From Bacteroidia bacterium (lineage in GTDB: Bacteria; Bacteroidota; Bacteroidia; Cytophagales; Cyclobacteriaceae): a DNA stretch of 5,337 bases. Below the pieces are notes generated by a model, which saw only the letters and a list, made by a program, of their open reading frames with translations, was not told the origin of the DNA and did no database searches. Positions 1 through 5,337 of this stretch are shown in pieces (the first letter of the stretch is position 1; the number at the start of each line of letters is the position of its first letter). The translations under genes were made by a program, and so were the position numbers. The stretch spans positions 1 to 5,337 of the forward strand of contig JAENVX010000019.1 in assembly GCA_016650355.1 (NCBI GenBank). The letters run 5' to 3'.

Positions 1-2713
1 CTTCTACATCCATAGGCACATCCAAAATTACTGCTGTCTTCATTAGCTCACGGACTTTTGGTTTAACAATTTCTTGCTCGTCAACATGAAGGTCAAATAC
101 AAGTTCATCATGCACCTGCATGATCATTTTTGTTTTTAACTTCTCCCGCTCGAGCCAGCGCTGAATGCTGATCATTGCAATCTTAATAATATCCGCAGCG
201 CTACCTTGAATAGGCGCATTAATAGCGTTGCGCTCGGCAAACCCACGCGTAGATATGTTTCGTGAGTTAATGTCGCGTAGATATCTTCTTCTTCCCAAAA
301 TGGTTTCCACATATTCCTTCTCACGTGCCAGGTTAATGGTGTCATCCATGTATCGTTTGATGGCAGCAAACTCCTTGAAATAGGATTCAATTATCTCTGC
401 TGCCTCTGTACGGGATATGTTCAGATTTTGCGCCAGTCCAAATGCTGTACTTCCATATAAAATTCCGAAGTTCACTTCCTTCGCTTTGCGTCTCATGTCT
501 GCAGTAACATCAGTCAGTTCTACCTTAAAAACTTTCGCGGCAGTGGTTGTGTGAATGTCGCGTCCGGTTCTGAATGCCTCAATCATGGTGGCATCTTTGG
601 CAAAGGAAGCTGCGATACGCAATTCAATCTGTGAATAATCTGCCGACATGAATAGATAGTTCTTGTCGCGGGGCACAAAGGCTCCTCGTATCTGTCTTCC
701 TTTTTCTGTACGAATGGGAATATTTTGAAGGTTTGGATTATTTGAACTCAATCGCCCCGTAGCAGCTACCGCTTGCCGATAGTCTGTATGTATACGATGG
801 TCATCCTTGCTCACCATTTTTGGAAGCGCATCAACATAGGTCGAGCGTAGTTTTTCGTATTCGCGGTAATCAAGAATTTTTTTGGCGATGTCATGCTCTC
901 CCGCAAGCTTGGCCAGTACTTCTTCACCAGTGGCATACTGACCTGTTTTTGTTTTTTTGGCTTTGTCCAATAACTTCATTTTATCGAACAAAATTTCTCC
1001 AAGCTGCTTGGGCGAGCCGATGTTGAACTCTGCTCCGGCTATCTCATAAATCTCTTTTTGAACTTTTTCACTGTCTTTTCTCAAAGCATCAGACATCCAT
1101 TTTAATGCTTCCTCGTCCAAAGCTACTCCTTCATACTCCATCGCGGCAAGCACATACACCAAGGGCATTTCCACATCACGCATTAATCTAAAATGACCAC
1201 GACTCTCAAGTTCCTTCTGCAGGGAAACTTTAAGCTGCAACGCCTGATCGGCACGCTCACATAACGTAGTTATTTCGTCAGCATCTTCTTTTATCTGATA
1301 ATTCAAATATTGATTGCAGAGAATTCCAAAATCATGGGAAGCTTCTGGTTCAATCAGGTAATGCGCCAGCATGGTATCAAAAAGATTGCCACGCATTTGG
1401 ACTCCGAATTTTTTTAATGCTAATACTGAAGCCTTTATGTTGTGTCCAACTTTTCCAATGCGTTCATTCGTGAGTATTTCCTCAAATCTTTTAATAACAG
1501 ATTTAGGCTCCTTGCTAACTGCGACCACGACTGCCTTCCCACCTGAACCTTGATTTTCGGCTGGCCGGAAAGAAAATACCAGGTTCGTTATTTTAAAGTC
1601 AAATGTTTCCTTCCCATCAGTGACTACTTCAATAGAAAACTCTTTTGTTGCTTGAAGTTCTTCCACAAGATTTTGAATCTCGTCTTCCTTGACAACATTA
1701 TAATTGACAGTGGATTTATCAAATGATTTCTTTACGCCTTCATCTACTGCGGGTTTTCCAGAAAAGCCAAACATAGAAAGTTGGGCGGCCTTTGGTGAAG
1801 CCGCTGGCGCAGTTATGGTTGCGCTGCCTGATGCCACACTAAAAATACGTGGCATCATTGTCTTGAATTCCAGCTCTTCCAGAATTGGTTTCAGCTTATC
1901 CACATCCGGTCCCGTATAAACCAAATCTTCTTCATCCCATTTGACGGGGACATCAGTAATAATAGTGGCCAGTTTTTTTGAAAGTATTGCTTGCTCACCA
2001 AATTCTTCGACACGTTCTTTCAATTTCCCTTTCAACTCACCAGCATGTGCAATTATGCTTTCGATGGTCTCATATTTTTTCAATAAGTCGGCTGCTGTTT
2101 TGGGACCTACGCCCGGAATACCTGGGATGTTGTCAGAAGTATCACCCTGAAGGCCCAGCATTTCGATCACCTGAGATACCTTTGCGATATCCCACTTTTC
2201 ACAAACTTCCTTAATCCCCATGATGTCAACCGAATTGCCCATGTACGCGGGCTTATATAGAAGAACTTTTTCAGTTACTAATTGGCCAAAATCCTTATCT
2301 GGTGTCATCATGTAAACATCGAAGCCATTTTTAGAAGCATGGAGTGCCATGGTGCCAATAATGTCATCGGCCTCGAATCCATCCATTTCCAAAATAGGGA
2401 TGTTAAATCCGCGAATGATTTCTTTCACAATTGGAATTCCTGATTTAATATCTTCAGGCGTTGCCTGACGATTGGCTTTATACGCTTCAAAAATTTCATC
2501 CCTGAATGTGGCAGCAGGCGTATCAAACGCTACGCCAATGTGAGTAGGTTTCTGCTTTTGGATGACTTCCAGTAACGTGTTTGTAAATCCAAACGGCACC
2601 GATGTATTGTGCCCTTTTGAATTGATTCTCGGATTTTTAGTAAAGGCAAAATGGGCTCGATAGATCAATGCATACGCATCGAGAAGGAAAAGCTTTTTAG
2701 AAATCTGAGTCAT
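1..2713 (-). CDS. polA: DNA polymerase I (5' nuclease, degenerate 3'-5' exonuclease, family A polymerase), 3' end cut by window
   Basis: Family A DNA polymerase that removes RNA primers and fills gaps in lagging-strand synthesis and excision repair. I read the frame codon by codon and it is open for 904 residues without a stop or frameshift. ATG at 2711-2713 is the only start before an in-frame stop at 2750-2752; no clear Shine-Dalgarno is seen. The 5' nuclease domain (about 1-285) keeps its acidic residues: D12, D64, E114/D116/D117 in EADDIIG, D139/D141 in PDKD, and GDTSDNIPG (190-198). A Ser/Ala/Pro linker (about 292-310) leads to QLSMF (311-315). The exonuclease-like domain (about 350-500) appears to have lost its metal ligands (see findings). 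The polymerase domain (about 510 onward) has TGRLSS (652-657), DYSQIELR with D692, an O-helix with R741, K745, F749 and Y753, and VHDE with D869/E870. By comparison with E. coli Pol I about 11 or more C-terminal residues lie outside the window. The family call is very secure. Confidence 0.98.
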   Translation of the reverse strand, partial: MTQISKKLFLLDAYALIYRAHFAFTKNPRINSKGHNTSVPFGFTNTLLEVIQKQKPTHIGVAFDTPAATFRDEIFEAYKANRQATPEDIKSGIPIVKEIIRGFNIPILEMDGFEADDIIGTMALHASKNGFDVYMMTPDKDFGQLVTEKVLLYKPAYMGNSVDIMGIKEVCEKWDIAKVSQVIEMLGLQGDTSDNIPGIPGVGPKTAADLLKKYETIESIIAHAGELKGKLKERVEEFGEQAILSKKLATIITDVPVKWDEEDLVYTGPDVDKLKPILEELEFKTMMPRIFSVASGSATITAPAASPKAAQLSMFGFSGKPAVDEGVKKSFDKSTVNYNVVKEDEIQNLVEELQATKEFSIEVVTDGKETFDFKITNLVFSFRPAENQGSGGKAVVVAVSKEPKSVIKRFEEILTNERIGKVGHNIKASVLALKKFGVQMRGNLFDTMLAHYLIEPEASHDFGILCNQYLNYQIKEDADEITTLCERADQALQLKVSLQKELESRGHFRLMRDVEMPLVYVLAAMEYEGVALDEEALKWMSDALRKDSEKVQKEIYEIAGAEFNIGSPKQLGEILFDKMKLLDKAKKTKTGQYATGEEVLAKLAGEHDIAKKILDYREYEKLRSTYVDALPKMVSKDDHRIHTDYRQAVAATGRLSSNNPNLQNIPIRTEKGRQIRGAFVPRDKNYLFMSADYSQIELRIAASFAKDATMIEAFRTGRDIHTTTAAKVFKVELTDVTADMRRKAKEVNFGILYGSTAFGLAQNLNISRTEAAEIIESYFKEFAAIKRYMDDTINLAREKEYVETILGRRRYLRDINSRNISTRGFAERNAINAPIQGSAADIIKIAMISIQRWLEREKLKTKMIMQVHDELVFDLHVDEQEIVKPKVRELMKTAVILDVPMDVE
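1247..1639 (-). other. Vestigial 3'-5' exonuclease (proofreading) motifs within polA
   Basis: This part of DNA polymerase I aligns by eye with the DEDDy proofreading domain of E. coli Pol I. The Exo I segment reads FSIEVVTD (359-366) where E. coli has FAFDTETD, so D355 becomes E362 and E357 becomes V364. The Exo II segment reads GHNIKAS (423-429) where E. coli has GQNLKYD, so D424 becomes S429. The Exo III segment reads CERAD (485-489) where E. coli has AEDAD, so D501 becomes R487 and the tyrosine four residues earlier is absent. The flanking fold markers FDTMLAHYL and ALQLK are preserved, which anchors the alignment. The domain is probably structural only, as in Taq and Bacillus Pol I. That is inference from a manual alignment. 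Confidence 0.8.
1769..1783 (-). other. Candidate beta-clamp-binding peptide QLSMF in the polA linker
   Basis: Residues 311-315 of DNA polymerase I read QLSMF, one conservative change from the bacterial sliding-clamp consensus QL(S/D)LF. The peptide follows a low-complexity Ala/Ser/Thr/Pro stretch (292-310) between the 5' nuclease and the exonuclease-like domain, and is followed by GFSGKP, so it probably sits in an exposed flexible linker as functional clamp motifs usually do. Binding itself is inferred from motif and position only. Confidence 0.45.
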
Positions 2714-2849
2714 GCCGTGAAGGTAGAAATAACCTGCTAAAAAGTAATTTTAGGGATTGAACTTCGTAAGCTTTTCTTTACCGTAAGGCCCTTTCATAGT
2801 TTTAATTTCCCGCATTTATACGTAACTAGACATACCAAACCATTTGTTT
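2714..2849. promoter_or_regulatory. Divergent intergenic region with the start signals of polA and the acyl-CoA synthetase gene
   Basis: This 136-base AT-rich spacer separates two divergently transcribed genes, so both promoters should lie in or near it. On the minus strand TACTTTTT (2739-2746) resembles the Bacteroidota -7 element TAnnTTTG and would leave a leader of about 20 bases before polA, but no good TTTG is seen at the expected -33 distance. On the plus strand the best match is TAGTTTTA near 2798-2805, also without a clear -33 partner. Neither gene has a purine-rich Shine-Dalgarno at the usual spacing, which is common in Bacteroidota. The region's role is secure by geometry; the individual elements are weak. 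Confidence 0.4.
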
Positions 2850-4496
2850 ATGACGCCCTCATCACCACTCGAAAAATTTCTATACTGGGAAAAAGAAAAT
2901 CCTGAACGACAATTCCTTCGCCAACCTTTTTCAGGGCAATGGAAAACCTGGACTTACGCGCAAGCGGGTGACGAGGCTCGGAAGATTGCAGCTAGTATTC
3001 AGTCCTTGAATCTGCCAAAAAAAAGTCACATAGCTTTACTTTCAAAAAATTGTGCGCAATGGATTATGGCCAATCTCGCCATAATGATGGCAGGACATAT
3101 TTCAATCCCTTTATATCCTACGCTTACCGCAGAATCAATCCAACAGATCCTTGAGCACAGCGGGACGAAAGTAATCTTCATTGGTAAGCTCGATTTTTAC
3201 GATCAGCAAAAAAATGGAATACCGGCAGCTGTTTTAAAAATTGGAATTGAAACCTATGGGGTGCATGAGACGAAATCCTGGGAAAATATAATCAAGACCG
3301 AAAACCCCATTGCAGAAATCTATTCCTGGCAAAAGGACGACCTCATTACAATCATCTACACTTCGGGCACCACAGGCAAACCAAAAGGGGTGATGCACAC
3401 GGTTGAAGCATTTGACACTGTTGTACGAGTTGCGATGAGCGACCTTAACATACCTCATCGGCCAAAGTTGTTTTCATATTTACCACTCAGTCACATTGCC
3501 GAACGCATGGGTATAGAAATGATTGGGCTTTATTCGGGTGCTGATTTTTCTTTTTCAGAATCGCTGGAACAGTTTCCAAAAAATCTTGCCGATACACAAC
3601 CTAATATTTTCTTTGCTGTTCCTCGTATTTGGGCCAAGTTTCAGGAGAAAATTTTGGAAAAACTACCACAGAAAAAGCTAAGCATGCTGCTATCAATACC
3701 CATTGTAAGCATGCTAGTAAAAAATAAGATTAAAAAAGGAATGGGCCTCTCAAATGCTACCCACATCTATAGTGGTGCTGCTCCAATTTCTCCTGATCTG
3801 GTTACCTGGTTTGAAAAAATTGGCGTTGTTATATTTCAGGCGTACGGCATGACGGAAGATTGTGTTTATTCTCATTTTAACCGGCATGGCGCTAACCGAC
3901 TTGGCACTGTTGGACAAAAGTTATCGGGCCTCCAGGTAAAAATTGCTGAAGATGGAGAATTTCGATTAAAAAGCGTGAGCAATTTGAAAGGATATTATAA
4001 AGAACCCGAACTGACGGCCGAGGCTTTTGATGAGGAAGGCTTTTTAAAAACGGGTGATATGGGTGAGTATGACAAGGATGGTTTCTTAAAAATTACAGGT
4101 CGAGCGAAAGATCAATTTAAAACGGATAAGGGGAAATATATTTCTCCCACACCAATCGAAATGAAATTGCTTGTAAACACAGACGTTGAACAAGCATGTG
4201 TCGTTGGCATGGGGATACCACAACCTATTGCACTCTTTGTTTTGTCAGCCGCTGGAAAAAAGAAATCGAAGGAACAAATTATTCAGAGTTTGAGTGGAAC
4301 ATTGGCGGAAATAAATCCTGGTCTACAGAAATATGAAAAGCTGGAGAAAGCAGTAATCCTTAAAGACGATTGGACAATAGAAAATGGATTGCTAACGCCA
4401 ACTATGAAAGTAAAGAGAAATGAGGTGGAGAAAATTCATATACCAAAGTACGCCACATGGTATCACAAACAGGATGGCGTGGTGTTGTGGGAATAG
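2850..4496 (+). CDS. AMP-forming long-chain acyl-CoA synthetase (fatty acid--CoA ligase), ANL superfamily
   Basis: Activates a carboxylic acid, probably a long-chain fatty acid, with ATP to an acyl-adenylate and then to the CoA thioester, feeding beta-oxidation or lipid synthesis. Residue numbers use the ATG at 2850 (548 residues); a TTG two codons earlier is in frame but less likely. The phosphate-binding loop YTSGTTGKPKG is at 170-180. SGAAPIS followed by YGMTE (332-336) forms the adenine/acyl site. TGD with D403 is the ribose-binding aspartate, GRAKDQFKT (417-425) and GKYISP (428-433) form the hinge and A8 loop, and PTMKVKR has the expected adenylation lysine at K520. All core motifs are intact. 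The A8 wording FKTDKGKYISP is typical of the long-chain synthetases (COG1022) rather than acetyl-CoA synthetase. It is shorter than the roughly 600 residues usual for that group, mainly between the VPRIW and SGAAP segments. No signal peptide or obvious membrane helix is seen, so it is probably cytoplasmic or membrane-peripheral. Exact chain-length preference cannot be read from the sequence. Confidence 0.93.
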   Translation: MTPSSPLEKFLYWEKENPERQFLRQPFSGQWKTWTYAQAGDEARKIAASIQSLNLPKKSHIALLSKNCAQWIMANLAIMMAGHISIPLYPTLTAESIQQILEHSGTKVIFIGKLDFYDQQKNGIPAAVLKIGIETYGVHETKSWENIIKTENPIAEIYSWQKDDLITIIYTSGTTGKPKGVMHTVEAFDTVVRVAMSDLNIPHRPKLFSYLPLSHIAERMGIEMIGLYSGADFSFSESLEQFPKNLADTQPNIFFAVPRIWAKFQEKILEKLPQKKLSMLLSIPIVSMLVKNKIKKGMGLSNATHIYSGAAPISPDLVTWFEKIGVVIFQAYGMTEDCVYSHFNRHGANRLGTVGQKLSGLQVKIAEDGEFRLKSVSNLKGYYKEPELTAEAFDEEGFLKTGDMGEYDKDGFLKITGRAKDQFKTDKGKYISPTPIEMKLLVNTDVEQACVVGMGIPQPIALFVLSAAGKKKSKEQIIQSLSGTLAEINPGLQKYEKLEKAVILKDDWTIENGLLTPTMKVKRNEVEKIHIPKYATWYHKQDGVVLWE

Positions 4497-4503
4497 CCCG
4501 ACC

Positions 4504-4533
4504 TAATCTGGCGCCAGGGGTGAGATTATTTTA
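4504..4533 (+). terminator. Possible intrinsic terminator between convergent genes
   Basis: TAATCT (4504-4509) and AGATTA (4523-4528) form a perfect six-base inverted repeat around a 13-base GC-rich loop, followed on the plus strand by a short T-rich stretch (TTTTA, 4529-4533). It lies just after the acyl-CoA synthetase stop codon and overlaps the hydrolase stop codon (TAA, 4526-4528, minus strand). The stem is short and AT-rich and the T tract is poor. A ten-base palindrome CTGGCGCCAG (4508-4517) overlaps it and would form a competing structure. No T tract follows on the minus strand. Confidence 0.3.
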
Positions 4534-5337
4534 GTCTTGCTTTAAAAAACTCTAAAGTATTCTTGTACGCGTCTGCTGTAAACTCTTTGTTGTGCATGGG
4601 ATTGCTTGGATTAGCAAAGGCATGATCTGCTTCATACGATTTTACGGTTAACTTCTTTCCTGCCGCTGCCATATCCTTTTTAAACTTCTCGGTCACGTCT
4701 TTATTAATCCATCCATCCTGGGTAGGCCAAATGTCCAACACATCACAATTCAATGACTTGAGCCTCTCAACATTTCCTTCAGGCATGCCATAATAGATAA
4801 CACACGCTACTGCTTGCTTCCCAACTATTAATGCCGCTTGCATAGACTGTCCTCCACCAAAACACCAACCCACTGTTGCTATTTTCGCATTGTTACCAAC
4901 GAAGGTCAAGGCACCCTTCACAATCTCATTACCGCGATCTTGTTTAAATTCTCCCATATATTTTCCGGCAGCCTGAGGATCAGTAGCCAGTTTCCCATCA
5001 TACATATCCAAAGCCAATACATTCACATTTCCCAAATCGTTATACAAATTTTCGGCTTCGCGTTTTATATGATCATTCAATCCCCACCATTCCTGGAAAA
5101 CAAAAACCCAATTATCGGTTTTCGTTTTAGCTTTAATCACATAGGCATTGGCCTCCATACCATCTGCGCACTTGAACTTAATCATCTCGCCACCCGCATC
5201 ACTTTTGTGGACGTACAATACTGGACTTGGGTGATCACGATTAAATTTTTTGCTGGAGGCAAAAACCGCGAACTTATCAGTTGCCGAAGATTGGCAGATA
5301 GTGATATTTTCCTGGGCAAACCCTATCACAGAAACAA
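4526..5337 (-). CDS. Dienelactone hydrolase family protein, probably exported, 5' end outside window
   Basis: Alpha/beta hydrolase of the dienelactone hydrolase family, which uses a cysteine nucleophile on esters or lactones. Numbering from the in-frame GTG at 5327-5329 gives 267 visible residues. The catalytic set is complete: C156 in GWCFGGG, D205 in PTQDGW, H236 in ADHAF, and the glutamate E80 in QEWWG that partners the cysteine in the family. The frame stays open through GTG to the window edge and the first visible residues read VSVIGFAQEN, like the end of a hydrophobic signal peptide with cleavage after Ala or Gln. The true ATG therefore probably lies beyond 5337 and the GTG is an internal valine. 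An extra segment of roughly 45 residues precedes the hydrolase domain, as in secreted homologues of this family. The stop is TAA at 4526-4528. It converges on the acyl-CoA synthetase gene with a 29-base gap. The natural substrate is unknown, and chlorocatechol degradation should not be assumed since no partner genes are present. Confidence 0.9.
   Translation of the reverse strand, partial: VSVIGFAQENITICQSSATDKFAVFASSKKFNRDHPSPVLYVHKSDAGGEMIKFKCADGMEANAYVIKAKTKTDNWVFVFQEWWGLNDHIKREAENLYNDLGNVNVLALDMYDGKLATDPQAAGKYMGEFKQDRGNEIVKGALTFVGNNAKIATVGWCFGGGQSMQAALIVGKQAVACVIYYGMPEGNVERLKSLNCDVLDIWPTQDGWINKDVTEKFKKDMAAAGKKLTVKSYEADHAFANPSNPMHNKEFTADAYKNTLEFFKARLK

Noticed and set aside
172..390. A 72-codon minus-strand frame overlapping polA, which could suggest a frameshift
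   Set aside because: Reading polA codon by codon through this region gives an uninterrupted match to the family, with GRRRYL followed by NAPIQGSAADI in one frame. The alternative frame is coincidental.
820..2214. Several short plus-strand open frames of 60-78 codons
   Set aside because: All lie antisense to the continuous polA frame, overlap each other, show no recognisable domain and have no ribosome-binding signal. They are shadows of polA.
2844..2849. TTG start two codons before the ATG of the acyl-CoA synthetase
   Set aside because: It would add only Met-Phe, has no better ribosome-binding context, and TTG is a rarer start than the adjacent ATG at 2850.
3234..3458. A 74-codon minus-strand frame inside the acyl-CoA synthetase gene
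   Set aside because: It is antisense to the conserved phosphate-binding-loop region of a clear enzyme gene and has no recognisable features.
5285..5296. Possible lipoprotein cysteine near the N-terminus of the hydrolase (C12 in the GTG-based numbering)
   Set aside because: The residues before it read TI rather than a lipobox such as L(A/S)(G/A), and the hydrophobic stretch ends earlier at GFAQ, which fits ordinary signal-peptide cleavage better.

Overview
The window holds three protein genes and almost no non-coding DNA. It looks like chromosomal core sequence from a Bacteroidota bacterium, possibly of the Cytophagales type. That assignment is inferred from AT-leaning codon use, the absence of clear Shine-Dalgarno sequences before the starts, and the character of the three proteins; no rRNA or marker gene confirms it. 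There is no sign of a mobile element, CRISPR array, tRNA or rRNA, and no stretch of more than 300 bases lacks a gene.

Layout: positions 1-2713 (minus strand) are DNA polymerase I (polA), complete at its N-terminus and cut by the window edge roughly a dozen residues before its expected C-terminus. A 136-base divergent spacer (2714-2849) must carry the start signals of polA and of the next gene. Positions 2850-4496 (plus strand) encode an AMP-forming long-chain acyl-CoA synthetase of 548 residues. A 29-base convergent gap (4497-4525) with overlapping dyad symmetries follows. Positions 4526-5337 (minus strand) encode a dienelactone-hydrolase-family protein that runs off the right edge; its visible N-terminus looks like the end of a signal peptide.

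The genes show no common pathway. polA serves DNA repair and Okazaki-fragment maturation, the ligase activates fatty acids, and the hydrolase is probably an exported esterase of unknown substrate. The three alternate in orientation, so no two can share an operon.

I found no convincing new multi-gene system. The observation most worth following is inside polA. The 5' nuclease and polymerase active sites look intact, but the acidic metal ligands of the 3'-5' proofreading domain appear to be substituted in all three Exo motifs. The linker before that domain also carries a QLSMF peptide resembling a sliding-clamp-binding motif.
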